A program made the position numbers and the translations under genes. Shown here one piece after another: positions 53,378 to 62,535 of a stretch of 64,000 nt of DNA (positions are counted from its first letter, which is position 1; each line of letters begins with the position of its first letter). Source of the DNA: Infirmifilum sp. NZ (lineage in GTDB: Archaea; Thermoproteota; Thermoprotei; Thermofilales; Thermofilaceae); contig NZ_CP094288.1 of NCBI RefSeq assembly GCF_022693705.1, forward strand, positions 325,185-389,184. Direction: 5' to 3'. The notes under the pieces are model-generated. The model was not told the origin of the DNA and ran no database searches. It was given only the letters and a program-made list of their open reading frames with translations.

Positions 53378-53587
53378 GAACCATACGTGGCTCAGGCTTT
53401 TATGGTGCTCCTTTTCCAATGTGTTAAAAAACCATGGCGGGGCTTTCCGTTCTGACCCTCAACCTGCGGTGGGATGCTCGGGGCTCATCTCGCCTGGGAG
53501 GATTGCGCTACGCGTGCTCTCCGGTGCTGATTACCGACGCGTATAGATTGGAAAGGCTCAAAAAAGGTCTCGGACGGGTTAAGGGCT

Positions 53588-55129
53588 ATGCGTCGGGAGC
53601 TCAGGCGCGTCCTCGGCTTGGCGGCTTTGACCGGAGTGAGCGTTGGGAGCATGGTGGGCTCGGGCGTGTTCTCGACTCCTGGGCTACTAGCCTCCGTCGC
53701 CGGCCCCTCCGCGGTGCTGGCTGTGCTCCTCATGGGCGGCGCGACGCTTATGCTCGGGCTGGTGTACGCTGAGCTGGGAACGCTCTTCCCGAGGGCCGGC
53801 GGGGTGTACTACTTCCCGCGAGAAGTCCTCGGCGACTTCGCGGGCTTCGTGACGGGGTGGAGCTACTACCTGTCCTGCGTCGTGGGGACGGCCGCGATCA
53901 TATACTCCTTCGTCCTCTACCTCTCCTTCTACGCGCCCTGGCTCGCGGAGGGCCTCACGCTGACGGGCTACGGGGTGGGCCTCTCGCTGGCTATCCTGAC
54001 CGTCGTCACGTACGTGAACGTCAGGGGGGTTAGGCTCGGCGCGGGCCTGAGCCTAGCGCTGACGGTGGCGAAGGTCGCTGCGATCGCCGCGGTCTCTGCG
54101 GCGCTGCTGCTCCGCTTCAAGCCCTCGAACTTCTCCAGCCTCGCCCCCTACGGGGCGCAGGGCCTGGCGCTCGCCGTGGCGTTCGGGTTCTGGATGTACG
54201 CCGGAGTCGAGTCGGTGAGCCTGGTTGGCGAGGAGGCGCTGGACCCCGACAGGAACATCGCGAGGAGCCTGCTCCTGACCGTCTCGCTGGTGACGCTGGT
54301 CTACGCCCTCGCGTTCGCCGCGTTCGTTGGCTCCGTGGACTGGGGGCTCCTCGGCCTGCGGGAGGGGGACTGGGCCTCCCTGGCTAACCTCTCCTCCCCC
54401 TTCGCGGACGTCGCCCAGTCACTCGGCATGCCCGCCGTGGCCCACCTGGCGTTCACCGGCGCCGCGCTGAGCACGCTGGGCTGCTTCTCCGCCTGGGTGC
54501 TCCTTCAGGGCAGGGTTGCCTTCGCCCTTGCGCGGGAGTCGAGGCTCTGGGCGAGGCTGGGGGAGGTCCACCCGAGGTTCGGCACGCCGGCCAACGCCCT
54601 GGTCTTCTCGTCCCTTCTGACCGGCCTGGTGATGCTCGCCGTCCCCTCCTTCCCCAGCGTGGTGCTCCTGTCGATGATCGCCGCGTTCCTAGCATACGCG
54701 ACGAGCTCCCTGTCGCTCCCCGTATCCCGGAGGATGCTCCGGGATGCAGCGAGGCCGTTCAGGGCCCCCGCGCCGCTGCTGCTGGGCTGGCTGGGCTTCG
54801 CCCTCTCGACCCTCTACATGTACTGGGCCTGCTGGCCCTGGACCCTCACCGGCTCGTTGCTGATGCTCCTCGCCGTCCCGGTCTACAGGGTCTTCTCGAG
54901 GCTCAGCGCCGCGGAGCTCAGGAGGTCCTTGTGGCTGCTCGCCTACGTGGCTTCCGTGCCGATTCTCTCGCTGCTGGGCGACAAGACCTTCACGTACAGC
55001 AACTTCCTCCCGGTTGAGCCTCTCGGCCTCATCCCCACCCCCTGGGACACAGCCGTCCTGCTTGCGGTCGCCACGGCGTTCTACGCCTGGGGCTACTACT
55101 CCGCGGTCGGGCCGGCCAAAGCCGAGTGA
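53588..55129 (+). CDS. APC-family amino acid permease
   Basis: This 513-residue protein has about 12-14 membrane helices. The first helix GVSVGSMVGSGVFSTPG carries the GSG(I/V)F substrate-binding loop of the APC superfamily; TLFPRAGGVYYFPRE follows, and helix 6 has FGFWMYAGVESVSLVGEEA. Substrate unknown. The ATG follows a TATA-like AAAAAAG about 28 nt upstream. Confidence 0.9.
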   Translation: MRRELRRVLGLAALTGVSVGSMVGSGVFSTPGLLASVAGPSAVLAVLLMGGATLMLGLVYAELGTLFPRAGGVYYFPREVLGDFAGFVTGWSYYLSCVVGTAAIIYSFVLYLSFYAPWLAEGLTLTGYGVGLSLAILTVVTYVNVRGVRLGAGLSLALTVAKVAAIAAVSAALLLRFKPSNFSSLAPYGAQGLALAVAFGFWMYAGVESVSLVGEEALDPDRNIARSLLLTVSLVTLVYALAFAAFVGSVDWGLLGLREGDWASLANLSSPFADVAQSLGMPAVAHLAFTGAALSTLGCFSAWVLLQGRVAFALARESRLWARLGEVHPRFGTPANALVFSSLLTGLVMLAVPSFPSVVLLSMIAAFLAYATSSLSLPVSRRMLRDAARPFRAPAPLLLGWLGFALSTLYMYWACWPWTLTGSLLMLLAVPVYRVFSRLSAAELRRSLWLLAYVASVPILSLLGDKTFTYSNFLPVEPLGLIPTPWDTAVLLAVATAFYAWGYYSAVGPAKAE

Positions 55130-55213
55130 GGGGCGCCGCGCTCCCGCTTTCCCCGTGCCGCAGGTGCAGGGTTCGCGAGCTAGGCTTATAAGGGAGGCGG
55201 TCGAGGCGTTGGT

Positions 55214-55663
55214 GTGGGCGTCGAGGCGTTTAGGGAGCTTGTGTCGAGCAGGCTGGCTGGCAGGGTTGTCTTCGTGTCGCTGTTCGGCTCCGTGGCTGAG
55301 GGGAGGGCTGGCGGGCTGAGCGACGTGGACGTGGCCGTGCTACCAAAGAAGGTGGACGCTGAGGGCAGGCTTCTGCTGGCTACCGAAATAGCGGAGCTGG
55401 CCTCCGAGGCGTTCGGCGTCCCGGAGGACCGCGTCGACGTCGTGTTCCTCGACTCGGATGACCTGCCGATCGGGCTCGCCTACAAGGCGGTGGTGAGGGG
55501 GGTGACGGTCTACTGCGCGGAGAAAGCAGCCTGCAGCGAGCTGAGGCTGAGGGTCCTGTCGGAGTTCCTCGACTTCCAGGTCTTCCGCGAGAAGATGGAC
55601 CTAGAGCGGAGGTACATTGAGGCGCTGAAGCGCAGGGTGGGCTTGGGCCTTGAAGCTCGGTAG
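55214..55663 (+). CDS. mntA: MNT-type nucleotidyltransferase antitoxin
   Basis: This 149-residue protein has the minimal nucleotidyltransferase motif FGSVAEGRAGGLSDVDVAVL (G25, S26, D37, D39). MntA antitoxins AMPylate the HEPN toxin next to them. A TATA-like CTTATAAGG about 28 nt upstream indicates a leaderless GTG start. It overlaps the HEPN gene by 14 bp. Confidence 0.88.
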   Translation: MGVEAFRELVSSRLAGRVVFVSLFGSVAEGRAGGLSDVDVAVLPKKVDAEGRLLLATEIAELASEAFGVPEDRVDVVFLDSDDLPIGLAYKAVVRGVTVYCAEKAACSELRLRVLSEFLDFQVFREKMDLERRYIEALKRRVGLGLEAR

Positions 55664-56051
55664 CCTCCTCAAGCTCATCGAGAGGAACGTCTCGCTCCTG
55701 GACGGCAAAGTGGGGGAGCTCGGCGTCTCCGGCCTCCTCGGGGACGAGTTTCACCTCAACTCAGTCCTGCACGTCCTCCAGACGTCCTCCCAGGCGCTGA
55801 TAGACCTCGCTTCCCACGTGATCGCTGAGGCTGGGCTAGGCTACGTTGAGCGCTACAGGGACATCCCGAAGGTGCTCTACGAGGCGGGGGTTCTCTCGGA
55901 GAGCGAGGCGGCGCTCCTGAGGAGGGTCATCGGCTTCCGGAACGTCGCGATTCACGGCTACACCGGCGTTTCCGTGGAAATCCTCAGGACGATACTCGAG
56001 GAGAGGAGGTACCGCGACATAATGTTGCTGGCTGTTAAGCTTGCGGAGTAG
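55650..56051 (+). CDS. hepT: HEPN-domain toxin (HepT/DUF86)
   Basis: This 133-residue helical protein carries the HepT catalytic motif R-X4-H-X-Y as RNVAIHGY (R97, H102, Y104). HepT is a ribonuclease silenced by the MNT partner. The TTG start overlaps the antitoxin gene. The motif is intact, so the module is probably active. Confidence 0.9.
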   Translation: MKLGSLLKLIERNVSLLDGKVGELGVSGLLGDEFHLNSVLHVLQTSSQALIDLASHVIAEAGLGYVERYRDIPKVLYEAGVLSESEAALLRRVIGFRNVAIHGYTGVSVEILRTILEERRYRDIMLLAVKLAE

Positions 56052-56176
56052 AGTTACCGCGTGGGGATCGACCCGTAACCCCCCGGGGAGGCGCGGCGCG
56101 CGATGCGGCAAGGAGCCCTGCGGATAGGCAACCCCTGCGCCGCAAAGCTTTATCGCAAGCCCCCGTTTTGGATTGC

Positions 56177-57103
56177 GTGCCTCGCTCCAGGCTCCGTGTT
56201 GCGCTGATCACCCTCTCGGTTATCACGGTTGCCGCTATCCTCGCCGCTCTCTTCGTCCACCAGCCCCGCTCCGCCACTAGCGAGGTGAAGGGGCTCGAGG
56301 AAAGGTTCCTCGAAGCCTACGCTCACGACGTTGGGTTCCGCGAGGCTGTTGAGTCGCTCAGGAGGATGGTCCTGGACCCCGAGGCAGAGTTCGACAGGGG
56401 GAGAGCCTTCGAGCTCTTCAACCTCATACTGTCGAGGCTCGGCCTGCCGAGCATGCCCCCAGAGTACTTCAGCTGGGGGAAGTCGGTGAGCTCCGGGGCC
56501 GGGGCTCCACCCCCGCCGGTGACCTGCGGCCCACCACCCCCGCTAGTGCTGAGGATCGTACAGCCCGCTGTAGACGTAGAAGCCGGGAACGGGGTCGAGG
56601 GGGTCTACGCCTGCGCTTTCAGCGCGGATGGGGCTACCGCCGTTGAGGTCACTGTGGTGTTCGGTGACGAGGACAGGGGGTTACCTGGGTCAACTGAGGA
56701 CCTCTGGTACGACGCCTGGAGGCTGGTCTCGTGGGGCAGGATTAAGGACGTGGAGACGTTCTACGTGGTCCTCTCGGAGCAGGGGGGCTACGTGAAGTTC
56801 CAGGGCTTGGCGCTCGTACTCAACGGGACGCTCGGCCTCAGGAGCGTAGCGCCCATAGGGAGCGGCGGCGCCGGCTTCTCCACTTCAGCCCACCTGGAGG
56901 GTCTGGAGGCCTTCAGCGGCCCCGAGCTCACGCTCTACGTGAACACCTGGAACCACGCGCTGAGCACAGTCGACGCCAACCCGGGGCTCGCGAAGCGCGT
57001 CTACACCTACAGCCTCAGCGGGGTAGGCGTTGCGTCTAGGGTTGACGTTGAGAACACCCTCTCGACGCTGAGGTACGCCGGCGAGGTCAGGCTGAGGCCC
57101 TAG
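56177..57103 (+). CDS. Unknown membrane-anchored extracytoplasmic protein
   Basis: The protein has 308 residues from a GTG at 56177 (a TTG at 56168 is in frame). One N-terminal membrane helix (VALITLSVITVAAILAALFV) is followed by a helical part, a polyproline linker (APPPPVTCGPPPP) and a beta-rich domain to the end. The two Cys around residues 117 and 145 could form a disulfide outside the cell. No family recognised. Its stop overlaps the convergent aminotransferase fragment. Confidence 0.7.
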   Translation: MPRSRLRVALITLSVITVAAILAALFVHQPRSATSEVKGLEERFLEAYAHDVGFREAVESLRRMVLDPEAEFDRGRAFELFNLILSRLGLPSMPPEYFSWGKSVSSGAGAPPPPVTCGPPPPLVLRIVQPAVDVEAGNGVEGVYACAFSADGATAVEVTVVFGDEDRGLPGSTEDLWYDAWRLVSWGRIKDVETFYVVLSEQGGYVKFQGLALVLNGTLGLRSVAPIGSGGAGFSTSAHLEGLEAFSGPELTLYVNTWNHALSTVDANPGLAKRVYTYSLSGVGVASRVDVENTLSTLRYAGEVRLRP

Positions 57104-57426
57104 CCCGCGTACTTGTTGAGGACCGCCGCGACGGCCTCCAGGTCTCCTGGCTCGATTTCGCCCATGAGCCCCACCCTGACCACCTTCCCCTTCAGCTCGC
57201 CCATACCGCCTGCGACTACGTAGCCCCTAGTGGCAAGCTCCCTAACCGCGTCGCTCGCTTTCGGCGGGAGGAAGGCAGCGACCGTGTTGCTCCTTACGCT
57301 CTGGTCCCTCACCAGTGGCTCGGCCTTGACGGCGCTGTAGACCAGCCTGGCCCTCTCGGCGTGGAGCTGCTGGTAGCGCGGCAGCCCGGTCTCCAGTATG
57401 AGGTCGGCGGAGGCCGGGGGGCCCTG
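57100..57426 (-). pseudogene. 3' fragment of a PLP-dependent aminotransferase
   Basis: Reading leftward, ILETGLPRYQQLHAERARLVY, then RSNTVAAFLPP, GYVVAGGMGELKGKVVRVGLMGE match the C-terminal domain of serine-pyruvate/alanine-glyoxylate aminotransferases, including the VVAGGxGELKGKxxRxGxMG signature. The N-terminal two thirds, with the PLP lysine, are missing: to the right of about 57426 the DNA encodes unrelated plus-strand proteins. So the gene was cut by a rearrangement. Confidence 0.75.
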
Positions 57427-57489
57427 AGATTGAGAAGGCGGCGGCGCTTGCGCTCCTCTACTGGGAGCTCTTCCGAGGGGTGGACTGGG

Positions 57490-58071
57490 TTGGGGGAGAG
57501 CTTAGAGCGAGAGCTAGCCGAGGAGATAGGGAAGGCGCTGGCTAGCGGCTCCGTCCTCGAGGTGCTGGCCACGGTCAACACTTTCCTCGAGGAGAGGGAG
57601 CTGGGCAGGCTGATCATTATGGGCGGCTTCGCGGTCGAGATCTAAAGCGGCGGTGCCTACAGGACGGGCGACGTGGACGTGGTTGTTGAGGGGGCGGCGG
57701 ACCTCCCGCGGAGAGCCCTTGGGCTGTTGGAGGAGTGGAGGAGCAGAGTGTGGGTATATGGGGGCCTCGAGTACGCGATCGACATAGTGTCGAGGAGCTA
57801 CGGCAGGCCTAAGGCGCCTGTCAGGCTCACGGTGAACGGGAAGGCTGTCTACGTCGAGCCGCCGTAGGAGTCGGTCGTCTCGTGCCTGAACGCGTGCGTC
57901 TACTGGCAGTCTGACCTACACTGCGAGAAAGCCGCGATGGTCATGGCCGCGCAGTGGGATAGGTTGGACTGAGAGTACCTCGAGAGGAGGTCAAGGGAGG
58001 AGGGTACTCTGGGGAAACTGGAGGAGCTCAGAAGGCAGGTGGAGAGGGTGGTCGAGGAGAGGGATCAGTGA
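57490..58071 (+). pseudogene. Nucleotidyltransferase-like gene with three in-frame stops
   Basis: A single frame runs without indels from LERELAEEIGKALASG through GGFAVEI, GGAYRTGDVDVVVEG and AMVMAAQWDRLD to VVEERDQ and a final TGA at 58069-58071. It is broken by TAA (57643-57645), TAG (57865-57867) and TGA (57970-57972). Each is one base from a sensible codon (Tyr, Glu, Trp). GGF-x-YRTGDVDVVV is the nucleotidyltransferase fold core of MNT-like or DUF6036-like proteins. Just before it, in another frame, EIEKAAALALLYWELFRGVDW (57425-57490) looks like the tail of a second broken gene. Confidence 0.75.
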
Positions 58072-58099
58072 GCGTTTTTAATTGAGCGCTTACTGAGCG

Positions 58100-58435
58100 C
58101 TAGCGGGGCGTACCCGTGGACTGGGGCTCGAGCGCTTCCTCTATCTTGACCTCGGAGGAGCCACAGCACAGGGCCTGGAGCCTCCTGAACTCGGCGAGCC
58201 ACGCGGCGCCCCTAGAGGTGATGCTGTATGTTCTGCCGGTGAGCGAGACGAGGTTCCTCGCCCGTAGGAAGTCCAGCACCCTCCTGCACCTGTCCGTGGG
58301 GATGTTCGCGCTCAGTGAGATCTCAGTTAGCTTCATGGGCCTCTGCGATAGGGCTGATAGTATATCCGCGGCGATCTCGCGGAAGCACCGCTTCTTCCGG
58401 TTCACGCGTCTGGAAGAGCGCCGGGGTTTAAACAC
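58100..58435 (-). CDS. Winged-helix transcriptional regulator
   Basis: The protein has 111 residues: basic start, then FREIAADILSALSQRPMKLTEISLSANIPTDRCRRVLDFLRARNLV, a winged helix with wing TGRTYSITSRGAAWL, and two adjacent Cys in the tail. It is divergent from the ferredoxin gene with a 45-bp spacer that holds promoters for both, so it may regulate that gene. Confidence 0.8.
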   Translation of the reverse strand: MFKPRRSSRRVNRKKRCFREIAADILSALSQRPMKLTEISLSANIPTDRCRRVLDFLRARNLVSLTGRTYSITSRGAAWLAEFRRLQALCCGSSEVKIEEALEPQSTGTPR

Positions 58436-58445
58436 ATTTCGTGTT
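58431..58445. promoter_or_regulatory. Small inverted repeat in the divergent promoter
   Basis: AACAC-ATTTC-GTGTT overlaps the start of the winged-helix gene, next to the shared AT-rich GCTTAAAAATTTTC promoter element. It is a candidate self-regulation site; short arms make this weak. Confidence 0.3.
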
Positions 58446-58480
58446 CAAAGCTTAAAAATTTTCAAATCTAGGCTGAGGCC

Positions 58481-59176
58481 GTGTGGCACGGGCTACCGAG
58501 GGAGAGGTTCGAGTGGCACCCATCGATAGACTACTCGAAGTGCACGGGCTGCGGCTTATGCTTTGTCACGTGCGGCCATGATGTTTTCCACTGGGACAGG
58601 AAGTCCGGCAAGCCTGTCGTCGCTAAGCCCGGCGACTGCGTGATGGGATGCACAACCTGCGGGAAGCTCTGCCCAGCTGAAGCCATCACCTTTCCCTCCG
58701 ACGCGAGGGAGTTCATTCAGGGCGTTCTCAGGGAGCACGGGGCGACGGTGTTCAAGAGCGCGCGCGAGGAGCTTGAGGAGAGGCTCAGCAAGTACCCGTT
58801 CCTGGCGGAGAGAAGGGAGCCTTCAGCGGAGCCATCCCCGGCTTTCAAGGCTTGGCACGGGCTCGACCGGAAGGAGATACCGTGGTACCCCTCCCTCGAC
58901 GAGGGGAAGTGCATAGGCTGCGGGCTGTGCGTCGTCACGTGTGGCCAGGCGAGGCTCGTCTGGGGCTTCGACAGGGAGAGGCGCAAGGCCGTTCTCCTGC
59001 AGCCGTACAACTGCATGGTCGGCTGCAACAACTGCGAGGTAAACTGCCCGCGAAGCGCGATCAGCTTCCCCGACGCCCGCGTCGTTCGTGACGCCGCTTC
59101 GAGGATAGACCCCAGCGTTCTGAGAGCCGAGGTGGAGGAGAAGCTGAGGAAAAAGCCGCACCTGGCTATCGGGTAG
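58481..59176 (+). CDS. Tandem-duplicated 4Fe-4S ferredoxin-like protein
   Basis: This 231-residue protein is made of two copies of the same unit. Each begins WHGL-x-R-x-x-W-x-PS-x-D and carries KCTGCGLCFVTCG (first copy) or KCIGCGLCVVTCG (second), followed later by CVMGCTTCGKLCP or CMVGCNNCEVNCP. Each unit thus has eight Cys for two 4Fe-4S clusters, four in total. It is likely an electron carrier or redox subunit; no partner enzyme adjoins it. The GTG start fits a leaderless mRNA from the TATA-like CTTAAAAA. Confidence 0.85.
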   Translation: MWHGLPRERFEWHPSIDYSKCTGCGLCFVTCGHDVFHWDRKSGKPVVAKPGDCVMGCTTCGKLCPAEAITFPSDAREFIQGVLREHGATVFKSAREELEERLSKYPFLAERREPSAEPSPAFKAWHGLDRKEIPWYPSLDEGKCIGCGLCVVTCGQARLVWGFDRERRKAVLLQPYNCMVGCNNCEVNCPRSAISFPDARVVRDAASRIDPSVLRAEVEEKLRKKPHLAIG

Positions 59177-59186
59177 CCAGCGCGCC

Positions 59187-60032
59187 CTACTTCGCGCCCA
59201 TGCCTATTACCATTAGGCCTCTCACGAAGTACCGCCCCAGGACGATGAATATGATGAGCGTGGGTAGCGAGGCTATGAGCGCGGCGGCGAACATCTGGTT
59301 GTAGAGTGTCCCGCTCTGGCCGACGTAGCTGAACACCTTCAGCGTTACGTGCATTTCGTAGCCCCTTGTTAGTATGAGCGGTATGAAGAAGTTGTTCCAG
59401 GTCTGTATTACCAGGAACACCATCGTGGACACCAGCCCGGGGCCTAGTACCGGTAGTACTATCCTCGTGAACATGGTGAACTCTGAGACTCCGTCGACGA
59501 GGCCCGCCTCGATCATGGACTTCGGCACTACGGTTATGAAGATGGACATCAGCAGGGCGGCCATAGGGACGTAGTATATCATGAAGCCGAGGATCACGCC
59601 GGGCAGGGTGTTGTAGAGGTTGAATGCCTTCACGATGTTGACGAGCGGGACGAGAGTGGCCTGGTAGGGTATGTACGTGGCTATCGCTACTAGCACCATG
59701 AGCGTGTCGCTCAGCCTGTCCGACCTCCTGTAGATAGCGTAGGCGGCGAGGGCCCCCAGGAAGGTTGCGACCAGGGATGTGGGGAGAACTATCGCCACGG
59801 TGTTCACCATTGGTGTGAGCAGCTCTGCCGCCACGCTTGCAAGCGTGGTAAGGTCCAGCTCCCGGGGAGGCGAGAACACGGGGGACGACATCACGTCCTG
59901 TAGGCTCTTCATCGAGCCGACGACGAGGGAGTATATGGGGATGGTCCATACGAGCATGGCGACCGCTACCACAAGTGTTGCCGTGATTTTCGCCGGGCTC
60001 GCGCGCACCTCGATCACCTCCCCATAACCCAC
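59187..60032 (-). CDS. Carbohydrate ABC transporter permease (MalG-like)
   Basis: This 281-residue protein has six predicted membrane helices and the EAA loop EAGLVDGVSEFTMFTRIVLPVLGPG that contacts the ATPase. It ends with the typical YFVRGLMVIGMGAK. It is the last gene of the solute-binding/permease/permease operon, overlapping the other permease by 19 bp. No ATPase gene lies in the window, so a shared ATPase encoded elsewhere is likely. Confidence 0.92.
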   Translation of the reverse strand: MGYGEVIEVRASPAKITATLVVAVAMLVWTIPIYSLVVGSMKSLQDVMSSPVFSPPRELDLTTLASVAAELLTPMVNTVAIVLPTSLVATFLGALAAYAIYRRSDRLSDTLMVLVAIATYIPYQATLVPLVNIVKAFNLYNTLPGVILGFMIYYVPMAALLMSIFITVVPKSMIEAGLVDGVSEFTMFTRIVLPVLGPGLVSTMVFLVIQTWNNFFIPLILTRGYEMHVTLKVFSYVGQSGTLYNQMFAAALIASLPTLIIFIVLGRYFVRGLMVIGMGAK

Positions 60033-60874
60033 CTCTTCAGCCCGTAGAGGGAGTAGGGTATGACGATGAACGCGGAGATCATGACGAGGACTAGGGCGGC
60101 CGCCGAGGCCTGGTAGAAGTACATGGCGACGTACCTCTCGAAAGAGTACATTACGACGGTCATCGTGAACGGGTTTAGGTAGAGGACAGTGTAGGGCAGG
60201 TCGAACATCTGGAGGCCAAAGAGTAGCAGGAAAACCGTCGAGATGATGAGCCCCTGCCGGGAGGCGGGTATGACGATCCTCGCCATTATCGTAAACATGT
60301 CTGCGCCGTCGACCATAGCGCTCTCGATCGTGGACCGGTCAACGTTGTAGAACATGCCTAGGTAGAGCATTGCTATGAAGCCCGTGTAGACCCACAGGGA
60401 GACGAGGACCATGCTCCAGAACGCGTTCTGGCCCTCCAGCCACCTCACCTGCGGGAGCCCCAGCTGGGAGAAGATGACGTTGAAGCCCTTGTAGGCGTCG
60501 AAGAGCCAACGCCACGTGATGCCCACGACGACGAGCGACAGCGATAGCGGGTATATGAAGAAGGTGGTGAGAGCACTCCTAACCCTCGAGCTCGTGAACT
60601 GGAAGATCGCTGAGGCTAAAAGCAGGCCTACCGTGTTCCCCAAGGCGACTAGCAGTAGCGCCCACAGGAGCGTGTTCTGGAGGGAGTTCAGGAAGCGCGG
60701 GTCGCTGAATATCTCTATGAAGCTCTGGAGGCCCGCGAACCTGGGCACGGGGTTCAGTAGCGAGTAGTTGGTGAGGGCGAACCACACGTTCCAGGACACG
60801 CAGTAGTAGAGCAGGACCGCGAACGGCAGAACGGGTGAGAGTAGCAGCACGAACTGCCTGAGAGGTATCTTCAA
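60014..60874 (-). CDS. Carbohydrate ABC transporter permease (MalF/UgpA-like)
   Basis: This 286-residue protein has six predicted membrane helices, an N-terminal FVLLLSPVLPFAVLLYYCV helix, and the EAA loop ESAMVDGADMFTIMARIVIPASRQG. It pairs with the downstream MalG-like permease. Confidence 0.92.
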   Translation of the reverse strand: MKIPLRQFVLLLSPVLPFAVLLYYCVSWNVWFALTNYSLLNPVPRFAGLQSFIEIFSDPRFLNSLQNTLLWALLLVALGNTVGLLLASAIFQFTSSRVRSALTTFFIYPLSLSLVVVGITWRWLFDAYKGFNVIFSQLGLPQVRWLEGQNAFWSMVLVSLWVYTGFIAMLYLGMFYNVDRSTIESAMVDGADMFTIMARIVIPASRQGLIISTVFLLLFGLQMFDLPYTVLYLNPFTMTVVMYSFERYVAMYFYQASAAALVLVMISAFIVIPYSLYGLKRWVMGR

Positions 60875-60915
60875 GACGCACCACCAAAAACATTGAGAAA
60901 AAGATTATTTTTAGC

Positions 60916-62346
60916 TTACCCCTTCACCCACGGAGGCAGGTAGCCGGCGAACGGCTTCTCCCTCGTCCCTATGAAGAGCCCCGAGGACTCCCACTCCTTG
61001 CGCTCGGTTGCAAGAGCGCTTGAGAGGGTGTTGTACCAGAGGTCAGTGCGACCGGTCTGCGCTAATACCACGCAGTCTCCAAGAAGCTTCGCGAACACGT
61101 CGGAGAACAGGGCCCCGTGCGTGAGGCTGAACACCTGGGCTTTGGACATACTGTACTCCTTCACCTCCCACTTCTGTATATCGGTCGGGTAGATGTTCGT
61201 CGGTATGTCCGGGTAGGCGGCGATCGAGCCCTTCAGCGGGTTGAAGATACTCTGACCCTCCTTGCTCGCGAAGTACTTGGCGAACTGCAGGCCGAGATCC
61301 TGCGAGGGGCCTTTGGGGACGCCGACAGCGTCGATAACCATGTTGTATATACCCTGCGTTCCGGGGAAGGGCGCCACAATAACCTTGCAGTCCGGGGTTA
61401 TGCTGTCGATCGAACACATCTTGACGTTCGGGTACACGTTGTAGATGAGGCCCACGGCCCAGTCTCCATCAACGTGGGCGAAAGCCTTCCCGGTTACAAC
61501 CCTGTCCACGCAAGCTGTCCAGTCAAGCGACATCCAGTCTGATGGGAAAGTCTTCGCGAGCTCGAGGAATATGTCCGTCGCTGTCTTGAGCGTGGGGTCG
61601 TCGGGTGGCAGGGTCCCGTACATGAACATCACGAACTTCTGGGGTCCTGCGAGTGCGAGGAATATCTGCTCCCAGGTGTGGAAGACGGTGAACTGGTCTG
61701 CGCCTCCCTCCACGAGGCACGGGACGCCTTTGTCGGAGAGCGTCCTGCACACCGCTCTCAGCTCGTCGAGCGTTGTCGGGGGCTTCAGGCCGTACTTGTC
61801 TAAGATGTCCTTGTTCATGAAGATCAGGTTAGCCCTGTGCAGGTTCACCGGGGCAGAGTACATCTTGCCGTTGAGCAGGCAAACCTGCCCCACCGGCGTG
61901 TTGTAGAGCCCGATCTCCTGGGCCGCGCTCGTCAGCTCGACGAAGTCGTCTGCACCGTGAGGGGCCGCTGAGAAGTAGCTTATAATCTCAGGGCCGCAGT
62001 GGACCTGGAAAGCCTCGGGCGGCTTTCCAGCCATTATCAGAGCGATTATCGCGAACTTAGCGTTTACCCCAGCGCCTCCCGGGACGGCTGTCTTCTCAAC
62101 GGGTATACCGGTTTTCGCCGTAAAGTTCGAGATCAAAGCGTCTATCGCGAAGCGCTCTAGCCCAGCCCACCACGTGTAAAAGGTGATTTTCCTCGCAGTC
62201 GTGGGGGGCGCTGTCGTGGGCGGTGGGGCTCGGGGGATCGTTAATAGGTAAGCCCCAATAGCTACAAGGATAATCACGATAACGGCGATGGCGATGTAAA
62301 GCGTTGTTCTCGGCTTTCCCTCGGGCTTCCTTTCGCCCACGAGCAC
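60916..62346 (-). CDS. ABC transporter extracellular solute-binding protein, probably for sugars
   Basis: This 476-residue protein has an N-terminal membrane anchor (LYIAIAVIVIILVAIGAYLL), a Pro/Thr linker (APPPTTAPPTTA) and a cluster B type binding protein: ITFYTWWAGLERFAIDALI, KPPEAFQVHCG, MYSAPVNLHRANLIFMNKDILDKYGLKPP and AFAHVDGDWAVG. It captures a carbohydrate outside the cell for the two permeases that follow. A TATA-like AAATTTAAATAC about 25 nt before the GTG supports the start. Substrate unknown. Confidence 0.92.
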   Translation of the reverse strand: MLVGERKPEGKPRTTLYIAIAVIVIILVAIGAYLLTIPRAPPPTTAPPTTARKITFYTWWAGLERFAIDALISNFTAKTGIPVEKTAVPGGAGVNAKFAIIALIMAGKPPEAFQVHCGPEIISYFSAAPHGADDFVELTSAAQEIGLYNTPVGQVCLLNGKMYSAPVNLHRANLIFMNKDILDKYGLKPPTTLDELRAVCRTLSDKGVPCLVEGGADQFTVFHTWEQIFLALAGPQKFVMFMYGTLPPDDPTLKTATDIFLELAKTFPSDWMSLDWTACVDRVVTGKAFAHVDGDWAVGLIYNVYPNVKMCSIDSITPDCKVIVAPFPGTQGIYNMVIDAVGVPKGPSQDLGLQFAKYFASKEGQSIFNPLKGSIAAYPDIPTNIYPTDIQKWEVKEYSMSKAQVFSLTHGALFSDVFAKLLGDCVVLAQTGRTDLWYNTLSSALATERKEWESSGLFIGTREKPFAGYLPPWVKG

Positions 62347-62535
62347 TCTTTCGAAAAACTTGTATTTAAATTTACTGCTATTTATTTAAAAAATAACTAC
62401 ATAAAGCAACTCTTTGTATATTTTTTAAGTGCCTTTGGAGTGTATAGAGAGTTCCAATTAGAAGTAACCTTGAGAACCGGGAGCTTTAGGGGAGAGTATA
62501 ATATTTAGTTTGCAGACGTTCAGGCTGAGGGGGCT

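Noticed and set aside
58717-59949. 410-codon leftward frame
   Set aside because: Crosses the ferredoxin gene antisense and the permease gene out of frame; no own homology.
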